A stretch of 15,183 bases of DNA from the NCBI GenBank assembly GCA_029288515.1, contig JARIHB010000191.1, forward strand, positions 1 through 15,183, in the 5' to 3' direction. This document shows positions 1-7,906 of the stretch, one piece after another. The stretch is from Candidatus Saccharimonadota bacterium. GTDB taxonomy: Bacteria > Patescibacteriota > Saccharimonadia > Saccharimonadales > UBA4665. The notes under the pieces are model-generated. The model was given only the letters and a program-made list of their open reading frames with translations, made no database searches and was not told the DNA's origin. The first letter of the stretch is position 1. Each line of letters begins with the position of its first letter. A program made the position numbers and the translations under genes.

Positions 1-17
1 ATGTGTATAAGAGACAG
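1..17 (+). other. Nextera transposase mosaic-end adapter remnant
   Basis: The first 17 bases, ATGTGTATAAGAGACAG, match the last 17 bases of the 19-base Tn5/Nextera mosaic end (AGATGTGTATAAGAGACAG). They sit exactly at the window edge, where an untrimmed adapter would lie. The apparent start codon here is therefore not biological: translating the adapter gives MCIRDR, a peptide that recurs as a false N-terminus in metagenomic proteins. Genomic sequence begins at about base 18. Confidence 0.95.
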
Positions 18-18
18 G

Positions 19-420
19 TATAGCGATATACTGCCCGCCTCTACGTTAAACGCCAATGGCGATAAAATAACCGCCTCGTATGGCATAACCATCACCAACA
101 GCACCAGTACCAAACAGATTAAAATGTATTACTCCAGTAACCTGCTTTTTGATAGCGGCGCACTTACTACCAGCGCCGCCGCCTCGATGAGCATCGAAGT
201 GCATATGGTCCGTGATAGTGCTACTTCCGTACGCTACCATGTGCGGGCGACCGCCACCGGCACATCCACTACTAGCTTTGCCAAAACCGGCGTCGTGACC
301 GGCCTCACCTTAACCGGCACTACCACGCTCAAAATCACAGGCACAGCCGCCGGCGCCGGTGCAGCTACCAACGACATCGTCGCTAAAATGGCGGCCGTAG
401 CATACAAGCCAGCCGCATAA
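19..420 (+). CDS. Phage-structural-like protein, C-terminal fragment
   Basis: This is the 3' part of an open frame whose true start lies outside the window, since the ATG at base 1 belongs to adapter sequence. About 133 residues remain, ending in TAA at 418-420. The sequence is rich in Thr, Ser, Ala and Gly with alternating hydrophobic residues, as in an all-beta domain. The order LPASTLNANGDKI, then a YGI strand, then a KMYYSSNLLFDSGAL segment, resembles the beta-sandwich domain at the C-terminus of many phage tail or virion proteins. That assignment is from recalled pattern, not from a search. No signal peptide or membrane segment is visible in the fragment. The gene converges on the secreted protein at 468-914 and ends in a shared terminator. 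It could be a prophage remnant or a cellular surface protein of similar fold. Confidence 0.6.
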   Translation, partial: YSDILPASTLNANGDKITASYGITITNSTSTKQIKMYYSSNLLFDSGALTTSAAASMSIEVHMVRDSATSVRYHVRATATGTSTTSFAKTGVVTGLTLTGTTTLKITGTAAGAGAATNDIVAKMAAVAYKPAA

Positions 421-450
421 TAAAAGCCCCGGATTATCCGGGGCTTTTAT
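420..450. terminator. Bidirectional intrinsic terminator
   Basis: There is a perfect 13-bp stem (420-432 with 438-450) and a 5-base loop ATTAT. The GC-rich AGCCCCGG half is flanked by A-runs on the left and T-runs on the right, so it can act on both strands. It lies directly after the + strand phage-like gene (stop 418-420) and 17 bases beyond the stop of the - strand secreted protein, and serves both convergent genes. Confidence 0.9.
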
Positions 451-467
451 ATTATGTAGAAAGCGCT

Positions 468-914
468 TTAGTGAATATCGCCGCCGTAGCCGCCACCATT
501 ACCGCCGTGCAGCTTCACGAAGCGGATACAATCCTGCTTGTCGGAGAAGCCCAGATGCTTCCATCCGCGATTATCGCATTGCTTTTTATTAGTGGGCGCC
601 GCAGTGGTGGTGTAGGCAACGCATTGGTCCTTGCTCTCAAAGCCGAGCTTTTTCCAGTTAGGCTTCTGGTACTCAACGCGTTCCCAATACCCAAATACGC
701 GGTGGTGATGACGGTACACCCAGTGCCATTCCCAGCGAGTGGCAGTTGTCTTGCCTTGGCACTGCGAGGCCGATGACGGCTTGGCCACCGCGAAATAATC
801 AGGAGAAGCGTTTACCACCGAGGTAGTACCAATAATAGCTACTGCTACAATAGCTACGAAACCTACCACGATTTTATTAGTGCTCAGCTTGTGAGCGATG
901 GAACGGACGTTCAT
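468..914 (-). CDS. Small secreted protein with paired W-K-x-L-G-F/Cys motifs
   Basis: A 148-residue protein of unknown function. The ATG at 914 is chosen because AGAGG lies about 11 bases upstream; an in-frame GTG at 926 would add only MHCF. Residues 1-14 are basic, 15-28 form a hydrophobic core, and VNA-S at 34-37 looks like a signal peptidase site, so it is probably exported; an uncleaved N-terminal anchor is the alternative. The mature part has a Trp/His/Arg-rich stretch (WEWHWVYRHHHR) and then two related units, NWKKLGFESKDQC and GWKHLGFSDKQDC, suggesting an internal duplication. Such GW-x-x-L-GF...C motifs recur in small secreted Patescibacteria proteins as far as I recall. The tail is Gly-rich (GGNGGGYGGDIH). 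It is transcribed alone from the promoter at 963-991. A surface or host-contact role is only a guess. Confidence 0.8.
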   Translation of the reverse strand: MNVRSIAHKLSTNKIVVGFVAIVAVAIIGTTSVVNASPDYFAVAKPSSASQCQGKTTATRWEWHWVYRHHHRVFGYWERVEYQKPNWKKLGFESKDQCVAYTTTAAPTNKKQCDNRGWKHLGFSDKQDCIRFVKLHGGNGGGYGGDIH

Positions 915-962
915 GAAACAGTGCACCTCTGCTTACATATTATTTAGTTGTCGTTGTTAAGT

Positions 963-991
963 ATCATACCAAAAAATTGCGTATATTACAA
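963..991 (-). promoter_or_regulatory. Sigma70-type promoter of the secreted protein
   Basis: Read on the - strand: TTGTAA (986-991), a 17-base spacer, then TATGAT (963-968), preceded by TGG to give an extended -10. Transcription would start near 956, leaving a leader of about 40 bases before the ATG at 914. The -35 lies 3 bases past the stop of the membrane protein gene at 995, so the secreted protein can be expressed apart from the glycan cluster. Confidence 0.7.
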
Positions 992-994
992 CTA

Positions 995-1348
995 TTACTC
1001 GTGAAATTTTTCGTCTTTTGTACGCAGCGGCATCCACTCCTGATGCAGTACGCCAGCCAATCCAATTGCCAGCAGTAAAAAGGCATACACCGCAAAGTAA
1101 TCCAACAGTTGGTCATCGCTGCGCAGACTGAGTACCGGTAAACATGCCAGCATCACCAGCGCCATCTTGAATGTAACGGTATACGGCACACGTGCTACAA
1201 GTGCAAACAGCCCATATACCAGTAACAACAGGCAGCCGAACTGCGGGTAACGGAAAAGCATGCCAGCAACAATTAACACAGCGACCACCAGCACGGCGCT
1301 CAGCCGCTTGGCAAGCAAACGAATACGCGGGGTGGCATGAAGTCTCAT
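995..1348 (-). CDS. Small integral membrane protein of the glycan cluster
   Basis: A 117-residue protein, not recognised as a named family. It has a basic N-terminus (RLHATPRIRLLAKR) followed by three or four hydrophobic segments at roughly residues 17-31, 36-52, 59-75 and 82-100, and a charged tail (RTKDEKFHE). The start at 1348 has a strong AGGAG nine bases upstream and lies one base after the TGA of the preceding large membrane protein (1350-1352), so the two are surely co-transcribed and probably translationally coupled. As the last gene of the cluster it could be an accessory subunit of the upstream GT-C-like proteins or a small regulator; nothing in the sequence decides this. No terminator hairpin is visible between its stop and the next promoter. 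Confidence 0.7.
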   Translation of the reverse strand: MRLHATPRIRLLAKRLSAVLVVAVLIVAGMLFRYPQFGCLLLLVYGLFALVARVPYTVTFKMALVMLACLPVLSLRSDDQLLDYFAVYAFLLLAIGLAGVLHQEWMPLRTKDEKFHE

Positions 1349-1349
1349 C

Positions 1350-2963
1350 TCATTGTTCTCCTGTTTTATACACTACCAGTGATGGCGTGCGCATAACCGG
1401 GCGCATATCCTGCTGATGGTCAAGGTAGCCATAAGATTGGTAATCAAACGTTTTAGCAAGCACGACATAGCGCACACCGGCGGTTTGCAGCTGTGTGCCC
1501 ACATGAACAGTAGATTGCGTGATAATTGCATTAACGCGGCGCTGGGTTTCGTCTGTGGCGTAGCCGGTGGCGCTTTTAAACTCCGGGTCAGCGCTGGTAA
1601 TAACCGGCGCGTTAAAAAATGCCCGGGCCGGGGTAGCAATCGTCCGCCCGGCAAAATCGTACGGCATATAGAGGTGCCATGGCAGCAGTACTACCGGCGC
1701 TGAACCGTTATGGCGTACCAAAAAGGCGTTTACCTGATACCAGTCGGCCGGATACTGGCGCGGCGTAAGCTGACCGTACGCGCCGCCCATAAGTAATGGC
1801 GCCGTGAAGAGCGGCAATGCCAGAAGCACCGACGCTGTCAGACGCCACGCATCTGTAATGCGCGGCACTAAGACGGCCGCGCCATACCCCACAAAATAGG
1901 CCGAAGCCAGAGCAATCACCGCCACAAACTTATGCGCATCACGATAACCGGCAAAGCCGGGCACGTGCGCGGCCAACCAATACATACCGTCCGGCCAGGC
2001 CGCCAGCGCGCCGGCAATCAATGCCGCGCTCCCAATGGTCAGCGCAATACTTCGGGCTGCCTTAGCGCTCACGCACCAGCCATACACTGCCAGCGCTGCC
2101 AGCAGCACCACCGGCACCCACCACCAACTGTACACATCCTGAGGCAGCAGATACAGATCCTGTGCGTCAGCCCAAAAGCCGCGCAGGGTGGCAATGTTTG
2201 CCAGCACACCCCAGCCGCTGCCCTGCGTACGAAAGGCCTGAAAGTCCGCTGCACTAAAATCAGCCACTGTGCGGGCAGCCGGCGCCGATCCGGTCAGGGC
2301 TGGCGCCAGCCACCAGATGCTTGTAATTGCCCACACCACTGCCACCGTACCCGCCCAACGGAGCAGCACATATTGTACAGACCGCTCACGGTGTAACCGT
2401 ATCATCTGCGCCACAAAATACACCGCAGCCAACAACCCATATACTCCCAGCATATGCAGCGACACACATCCCAGCACCCAGGCCACGGCACCCGCTACAA
2501 CCGCTGTCCGCACTGATGGCCGGCCCATAAACCGATACCACGCCCCAAAAGCTACCGGCAGCAGCGCATAGCCCAGCAGCACCATATACTGGCCAGCCAT
2601 GAAGCGGGAGTACACAAACGGATTAACAGCATACGCGGTACCGGCGCATAACGCACCGAATAATCGATACGGCGTACTTTTATCCAGCGTCAGGTATAAG
2701 CGGTACATGCCGTAGCCGGCGCCAAAGAATATTCCCAGTAGAAGCAATTTCTGCAGTATGTCCACCGCCACAACCGTAGCCAACATATGCAGCAGCCAGA
2801 AAAACGGGAACGAAGCAGCCGACATCGGCGGCACAAGTATATGAGGTCCAAATACCATATCCAACGTCAATACATATCCGCGGCCTAAAAGGGGCGCCAT
2901 GACAGCCAAGGCCAGTATGGCGAAGTAGACACCCGGCAGCCACATACGGTGCAGGATACGCAT
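1350..2963 (-). CDS. GT-C/YfhO-like multi-pass membrane protein (537 aa)
   Basis: A predicted polytopic membrane protein, probably a lipid-linked-sugar-dependent glycosyltransferase of the GT-C superfold; this is inference from architecture. The first hydrophobic segment (about 10-27) is followed by a loop holding an acidic residue, TLDMVFGPH with Asp35, the place where GT-C enzymes carry the catalytic acid. Roughly ten more membrane segments reach residue 395. A YRDAHKF motif at 340-346 matches the position of LRFPHRF in the next upstream gene. The last 140 residues are soluble, begin with VVLLPWHLYMPYD, and should lie outside the membrane. The start is one base inside the stop of the upstream gene (TAATG), with an AGGGGG Shine-Dalgarno six bases before it. 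Product-level substrate is unknown. Confidence 0.7.
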   Translation of the reverse strand: MRILHRMWLPGVYFAILALAVMAPLLGRGYVLTLDMVFGPHILVPPMSAASFPFFWLLHMLATVVAVDILQKLLLLGIFFGAGYGMYRLYLTLDKSTPYRLFGALCAGTAYAVNPFVYSRFMAGQYMVLLGYALLPVAFGAWYRFMGRPSVRTAVVAGAVAWVLGCVSLHMLGVYGLLAAVYFVAQMIRLHRERSVQYVLLRWAGTVAVVWAITSIWWLAPALTGSAPAARTVADFSAADFQAFRTQGSGWGVLANIATLRGFWADAQDLYLLPQDVYSWWWVPVVLLAALAVYGWCVSAKAARSIALTIGSAALIAGALAAWPDGMYWLAAHVPGFAGYRDAHKFVAVIALASAYFVGYGAAVLVPRITDAWRLTASVLLALPLFTAPLLMGGAYGQLTPRQYPADWYQVNAFLVRHNGSAPVVLLPWHLYMPYDFAGRTIATPARAFFNAPVITSADPEFKSATGYATDETQRRVNAIITQSTVHVGTQLQTAGVRYVVLAKTFDYQSYGYLDHQQDMRPVMRTPSLVVYKTGEQ

Positions 2964-5584
2964 TATTTACCCCCTGCCGGCGGCTGCGCAGTAAACCGCA
3001 CACTATACAGCATCGGCTGGTCTGTAGGCGACAGCGAAAGACCAGCCACCGAGGCATGCGCAAAGTCCTTGGGTATATTGTTCTGGGGCAGCAAACTTAT
3101 AAACTCAGTAAGAATGGTGTCACTGCCACTGGCAATCTGCAGCACATGCTCACCCTGCGATAGATGCACGTCGGCGGTGTAGTACGTAAAATCAATAAAG
3201 TCTTTCGGCTTGCTGTCGGCCGCTAGCTTATGCAGCGCATAGGTCTGGCCCCCAGAGGTAACGGTGATAGTGTCCGCATCGCTGGCCGCGTGTAACAGCA
3301 GCCGGTAGGTGCCGTCACGCGGTGCGGTTGCCTTGATGGTAATTTTCTGACTGCTATGCGGCGCCACGCCGATAAACTGCGCCGTCTGCAGGCTGGCGAG
3401 CGTTGGCACAACTTCGTGGGTGTAATTATATGAGTTGTCACGGCTATACAGCGTCGTCAGCGAAAACATGTTGGTTGTAAAGTTACTGCTTGCCAGCAAA
3501 TCTTTGGTAAACGGCAGCAGCGTAGCGTCCGGTGCAAACTGCACGCCGGACTGATTAGCATACAGCGTATAAAAACTGCGTTCCGGGTTGTCGGTTAGCA
3601 CATACTGCTCGCCGGACTGTTGGCGGTAGTCGTGCAACTGGGCGGCGAAATAAAGCGCCTCGTCGTTGAGCCCATGAGCATTGAACTGCTTCAGGAACGC
3701 ATCCCAGGCCATATCAGACAGTACCGCGCGGCTAGCGTTGCGGTGTACATCGGCGCCATAGAGCAGGTAATCCTGCCCCTCATACAACGGCTTGAATTTC
3801 TGTGAACTGCCGAGGACGTCGGTAATCTTATCATCGATAGAAGGCAAATAGGTCGTGCCCAGCTCGCGCTGGCCGAGGTTCCGCGGCACTAAGATATCTG
3901 TCACCCCAAAATCATTTATCAGCACATCCTGCCACCAGGTCTCGTGATAGGCAATCGACCGGTAGGCCAGATAGGCGACGATTTTGTTAGATGGGTCAGC
4001 GCCGGTACCGGTATACACGGTAGGTTGGTTCAAGTAATAAATGAAGTACTTATCGAGGAATGAATATCGTGTGCCGTCAGCCAGTATTTCGCGGCCGCTT
4101 TCCAGCGAAGGCAATATAAACAGCCGCTTTTCACGCGTGCTGTTATTAAGAATGGTCTTGATGTGACGCAGGTCGGGTGGTATCGTATAGGGCTTCAAAA
4201 AGCCGTTAAAGTCGCCAGACCAAAAGGTCTGGCGGTAGGCGGGCGTAGCGGTTAACGGCAAAGCTACTATGGCAAGCACTATCAGGCTCGCCACCAACGG
4301 CCGCCAGCCCCGGCGCTGCAAAGCCTCCACAATCCACAGCAGCACAATCGCCAACAGTATGCCGGCCATGTAACAAGCAATAAATTCAAAACGGTGCGGG
4401 AAGCGCAGCACATTAATAAACATGCTCAGCGTCGTATCGATCAACCCGCCGAGCGTGTTGTGCATTGCCGACGCCAGTAGCGCCAACTTGCCCAGTGCCT
4501 GGTGGAAGGAGTACACCACATCAGTGCTGTAGCCCAGCGACATCCACATCGCTACTAAGAGGGCCACAAACAGCAGCACAATCGCCATTTTACGGCGGCG
4601 GTCCAGTGCCCGCCACTGCGGGAAAAAGAAGAGTGATCCCAGCAGGCCGAACACAATCATAGTCAGTACGCGCGGCTCAGGCGCCAGATACACGCCATAG
4701 CGGTACAGGTCAACGTGTCCATAGCTATCCAGCGAGAACAGGTACTTGAGCGGTACGGATGAATAGTAAATCGCCCAGTAATTAACCGGCGCCTCGCTGA
4801 GCGCGGCATCAACCGGCGTTGTAAAATGAATAAATAGCAGGTAGGGGATCAGGCTGCACACCGATACCAGGACGGCGTATCCTATATTACGGAGTACGCG
4901 GCCGCGTACATCTTTCCGGCGGAAAACCAGCACGAACAATAGATGCAGCGCAACCAGCACTCCCAGCGACAAATAAAAAATAACGTGGTAATGAATGGCC
5001 GGATTGATAAACGCCAGTACGGCCACAGCGGCCACGTTCTTCTTGCTGAGACGGTCATAGAAGAACAGCTGCTCGACAGCCAGACTCAAACTGAGCGCAA
5101 ACAAACTAAATCCGAATACCAACGTGTAGAAATGAGCGATCTTAGCATACAGCAATAACAGGTATATAAGGAACGCTGCCAGTGCCGACACATATATGCC
5201 AGCAACCGGCGTGCGGGCGGCAAAATGCCGTACCACCCGGTAAAAAGCCCAGAACAGCACTAAGGCCGTCAGGGCGTTCATCAGTACTAAGGCAAAGGGC
5301 AGGAAAGCATTGTAGCGCACCCAGGAGGTCCAAAAGGCATAGGTGGTGCGGAATTCCTCGGAGCCGGTCAGTTCAGAGGTATCAGTCGCCTGGTACTGGC
5401 TGGAAAAATTAAAAAAAGGTACCAATTCTTCACGGACCACCGACGCATCACCATGGACCACCGCCGGTGCGTCAAGCAACACGCTACGGAATATAAACAC
5501 ATGCAACAGCAAACAGGCAGCAATCACCGCCCAAAACGCCCAACGCATACGGCGTCGGGTTAAAATGCCGTGTTCGCCAGCCAT
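2963..5584 (-). CDS. Large GT-C/YfhO-like membrane protein with extracellular C-terminal domain (873 aa)
   Basis: The largest gene of the cluster. A basic N-terminus (RRRMR) leads into a membrane segment at about 15-34, then a loop with HGDASVVREE (Asp46, Glu52, Glu53), where a GT-C catalytic acid would sit. About ten further membrane segments follow to residue 446, with LRFPHRF at 393-399. Residues 450-873 are soluble and presumably extracellular. They include a RLFILPS segment like the one in the downstream paralogue, and a Thr/Ser-rich region near the C-terminus (KITIKATAPRDGTYRLLL) that reads like a beta-sandwich, possibly carbohydrate binding. The start at 5584 lies inside the 3' end of the pyruvyl transferase gene (25-base overlap) and has AGGA immediately before it, which is tight; a later ATG at 5548 is possible but has a poorer ribosome site. 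The sugar transferred is unknown. Confidence 0.7.
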   Translation of the reverse strand: MAGEHGILTRRRMRWAFWAVIAACLLLHVFIFRSVLLDAPAVVHGDASVVREELVPFFNFSSQYQATDTSELTGSEEFRTTYAFWTSWVRYNAFLPFALVLMNALTALVLFWAFYRVVRHFAARTPVAGIYVSALAAFLIYLLLLYAKIAHFYTLVFGFSLFALSLSLAVEQLFFYDRLSKKNVAAVAVLAFINPAIHYHVIFYLSLGVLVALHLLFVLVFRRKDVRGRVLRNIGYAVLVSVCSLIPYLLFIHFTTPVDAALSEAPVNYWAIYYSSVPLKYLFSLDSYGHVDLYRYGVYLAPEPRVLTMIVFGLLGSLFFFPQWRALDRRRKMAIVLLFVALLVAMWMSLGYSTDVVYSFHQALGKLALLASAMHNTLGGLIDTTLSMFINVLRFPHRFEFIACYMAGILLAIVLLWIVEALQRRGWRPLVASLIVLAIVALPLTATPAYRQTFWSGDFNGFLKPYTIPPDLRHIKTILNNSTREKRLFILPSLESGREILADGTRYSFLDKYFIYYLNQPTVYTGTGADPSNKIVAYLAYRSIAYHETWWQDVLINDFGVTDILVPRNLGQRELGTTYLPSIDDKITDVLGSSQKFKPLYEGQDYLLYGADVHRNASRAVLSDMAWDAFLKQFNAHGLNDEALYFAAQLHDYRQQSGEQYVLTDNPERSFYTLYANQSGVQFAPDATLLPFTKDLLASSNFTTNMFSLTTLYSRDNSYNYTHEVVPTLASLQTAQFIGVAPHSSQKITIKATAPRDGTYRLLLHAASDADTITVTSGGQTYALHKLAADSKPKDFIDFTYYTADVHLSQGEHVLQIASGSDTILTEFISLLPQNNIPKDFAHASVAGLSLSPTDQPMLYSVRFTAQPPAGGK

Positions 5585-6711
5585 TCCTTTGCCGTTTCAT
5601 AGTGAGTATGCCTGATGGTGTGCAGCCGTTTGCGAGCTGCCGGCAGATCGCGCACCAGCTGTCGGTAAGCCTCGTGCAGGCGCGTGGCAGTCATATCCTC
5701 CAGCTGCAGTGCGTGACGGTAATCGGCCTCCCGCACAAAGCGCCAGCATTTTGTGTCGTACGCCAGCGCCAAAAACGGCGTACCGGCCACCGTCGCCAGC
5801 AGCAGTGAATGGAAACGCATGCCTACCAGGACGTCAACCTGCTTCAGGTAGGAAATAATCGTATCGATTCCCAAATTATTTACCACATGATATGCCGCGT
5901 AGCCGCGCAAACCAGGCAAAATGTCTGTTTGCAGGAAGGTGAGATCGTCATGCGGGTTAAAAGCGTTTTGGAAGGGCAGGAACACAATATAGTTACCCTC
6001 GTCCATCAGCCGGCGGCAAAAAGCGCGCATGCCGGTTATATAGCGTTTGCGATCGATCCAGTCAGGGATATCGTGCAGTACATTTATTGCTACGACCTGG
6101 CCCTTCAGGTTCTTAGGGAGCGGCATAGTGGCGCGGTTCCAGACTGTTTGCCAGACTGTATCTATAAACAGACCGTCTGTAGAGTGAGCGATGCGCCCGG
6201 CCGGCAGTCGCAACGTGTCGCGGGCGTAGGCATATGAAACTTCGTCACGAAACGTCGTAAGCCGACACCAGCGCAAGGCAGCGCGCGTAATCAGGCGGCC
6301 CAGGCGGGTTTTGATGGAGCCAATACCAATATGGCATCCGTACACGCTTTTGCCGCCCAAAGCAGCCAAAAGATTGAACAGCATAACATTCAAAATAACA
6401 CTGTACCGCGAACGGCCGGTGGTGGCGTACAGTTCTTTGTATACCGTACCGCCGCCGTACACAATAGCGTCCGAGCTGAGCATCAACCGGAGCAGCTTGA
6501 AGATTGACGTATGGTATGTCTCAAACACCTCCAATTCCGGAAATGCTTCGCGAATCGGTTGCGGCACATAGCGAGCCTCGCTAAGGTTGACGCGAATCGT
6601 GCCATAGCCTTTGTCGGTCAGTAAACGGAGGTAGTTATACATCAGCAAATCATCGCCGAGGTTGGTCTGGCCGTATGCGCCCAGCAGCAGAGCGGTTTTT
6701 TTACGCTTCAT
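5560..6711 (-). CDS. Polysaccharide pyruvyl transferase family protein
   Basis: A 383-residue cytoplasmic enzyme of the polysaccharide pyruvyl transferase family (CsaB/WcaK type), which adds a ketal-linked pyruvate from phosphoenolpyruvate to a sugar. The N-terminus carries GAYGQTNLGDD (residues 11-21), the family's G-x-x-N-x-GDD signature. YGGGTVYKEL follows near residue 90, and VGMRFHSLLLATVAGTPF begins at 296, containing the conserved Arg/His pair (R299, H301). The start at 6711 is preferred over upstream frame-extending codons because AAGGAGG sits six bases before it. It overlaps the GT4 gene by 11 bases and the next gene by 25. In Gram-positive bacteria such enzymes pyruvylate wall polymers that anchor S-layer SLH domains; whether that applies here is inference. 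Its place among glycosyltransferases and a flippase supports a glycan substrate. Confidence 0.85.
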   Translation of the reverse strand: MKRKKTALLLGAYGQTNLGDDLLMYNYLRLLTDKGYGTIRVNLSEARYVPQPIREAFPELEVFETYHTSIFKLLRLMLSSDAIVYGGGTVYKELYATTGRSRYSVILNVMLFNLLAALGGKSVYGCHIGIGSIKTRLGRLITRAALRWCRLTTFRDEVSYAYARDTLRLPAGRIAHSTDGLFIDTVWQTVWNRATMPLPKNLKGQVVAINVLHDIPDWIDRKRYITGMRAFCRRLMDEGNYIVFLPFQNAFNPHDDLTFLQTDILPGLRGYAAYHVVNNLGIDTIISYLKQVDVLVGMRFHSLLLATVAGTPFLALAYDTKCWRFVREADYRHALQLEDMTATRLHEAYRQLVRDLPAARKRLHTIRHTHYETAKEWLANTAF

Positions 6712-7906
6712 GAGCAGCCTCCTTGTACACGCGCCATGTGCGTGCGCCAACGGTGTGCCATAGCCGCTCACGTTTCAGCTGGCGTGAAAAGTCACGGTAT
6801 GCCGGCTGATTAGCGAAGAATTCCTGCAGTTTAGCTGCCAAGCCCGCCGGCGTATGCGCAAACAGCACGCGTGCCGGCAGTACGTCGGCATAGGCTTCAC
6901 TGCCTAAGAACGGCTGTTCATATCCCATGGCAATAGCCATCGGCCCGGAGCTGGATAAGGACATTTTGTACGGATATACTGATACATCGGCAGCGGCATA
7001 ATAAGCTGGAATATCCGCTTCTGGTATAAAGCCGATCCAGCGGTATCGATCCTTTGGAATCAAGGCTTTAGCTTTTGCCTTGGTATCGTTGTACATCGCC
7101 AGGTAGCCTGGATCCTGTTCCAGCTTGGGGTGCTTGCCGGCACCCACCAGCAGAAACGCATCAGGATCAATGGCTGCATACAATCCAAATGCTTCCACCA
7201 GCAGATCGTAATCCTTATAGCCGGCCAGGTAGCCCATCGACAGCACCACATGCTGTTTCGGTCGCAAGCCAAGCTGTTTGCGCGCACGGGCGACTGTCGG
7301 TCCGTGCAAATCCTCAACACCATGCGGCACCACATGCAACTTTCGGGCTGGCACTCGATACTGGTTCATCAGCACTTGTTTGAACGACGCTTCATGCACA
7401 ATTACGTTGCGGGCCCAAACGGTAAGCGGGCAGTATATGATGAGCAGTGCCAGCTTTACCATCCACACTGGCGCCTTCGAGCTATTGGCACGCACAAAGG
7501 CGCGGTTTACTTTGCGCAAGTCTACCACATGATGCATGGTCAGCACCGTGCACACACCACCCAGACGCAGCGCCAACAGCAAAAACTGCATGATAACAGC
7601 TGTTATCATGCCACCATACAGGTTCAGTTCCTGCTGAAAATGGACCACATCCGGCCGCAGCCGGCGAATAGAGCGATACAGCTGGAATACATATCGCCAA
7701 TTACGATCAAAGGCCCGGATAATGTGCAGACCGTCCTCGTCATAGGCAGATGCTTGACCTTCGAGTTTATTGGCCAACACATATACTTCGTCTTTTTGGG
7801 TACGTGGCAAATTGGTATACAGGTTCTTAGCATATGAAGCAACACCGCTTGCCTTACCATGTTTCTGCGCGGCGGCAGGATACACCGAAACTTCTACGAT
7901 TTTCAT
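6701..7906 (-). CDS. Glycosyltransferase family 4 (GT-B fold)
   Basis: A 401-residue soluble glycosyltransferase. The N-terminal half has the acceptor-side pattern GVASYAKNLYTNL near residues 21-33 and DVVHFQQELNLYGG. The C-terminal half has HGVEDL, VVLSMGYLAGYKDYDLLVEAF, FLLVGAGKHPKL and WIGFIPEADIPAYYAAADV, the usual order of a GT4 nucleotide-sugar domain. At the place where most members have E-x7-E, this one reads SLSSSGPMAIAMGYEQP, so both glutamates are absent; related variants with SSGPxxxAxxxG are known in the family. The start at 7906 forms ATGA with the stop of the GT2 gene and has AGAGG seven bases upstream. It probably adds a hexose to the lipid-linked intermediate at the cytoplasmic face. 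Donor and acceptor cannot be read from sequence. Confidence 0.88.
   Translation of the reverse strand: MKIVEVSVYPAAAQKHGKASGVASYAKNLYTNLPRTQKDEVYVLANKLEGQASAYDEDGLHIIRAFDRNWRYVFQLYRSIRRLRPDVVHFQQELNLYGGMITAVIMQFLLLALRLGGVCTVLTMHHVVDLRKVNRAFVRANSSKAPVWMVKLALLIIYCPLTVWARNVIVHEASFKQVLMNQYRVPARKLHVVPHGVEDLHGPTVARARKQLGLRPKQHVVLSMGYLAGYKDYDLLVEAFGLYAAIDPDAFLLVGAGKHPKLEQDPGYLAMYNDTKAKAKALIPKDRYRWIGFIPEADIPAYYAAADVSVYPYKMSLSSSGPMAIAMGYEQPFLGSEAYADVLPARVLFAHTPAGLAAKLQEFFANQPAYRDFSRQLKRERLWHTVGARTWRVYKEAAHEA

Noticed and set aside
460..469. AAAGCGCTTT palindrome at the end of the secreted-protein gene, like an empty version of the hairpin tip
   Set aside because: AAGCGCTT also occurs inside the paralogue A gene and is a common short palindrome, so the resemblance to the AAGCGC arm tips is probably chance.
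1932..2396. 154-codon + strand open frame antisense to the 537-residue membrane protein
   Set aside because: Composition (Arg, His, Cys, Pro rich) is that of a shadow frame; the - strand gene has clear membrane topology and operon placement.
7130..7837. 235-codon + strand open frame antisense to the GT4 gene
   Set aside because: It lies wholly opposite a well-supported glycosyltransferase, is rich in His and Gln as antisense frames of such genes are, and shows no domain.
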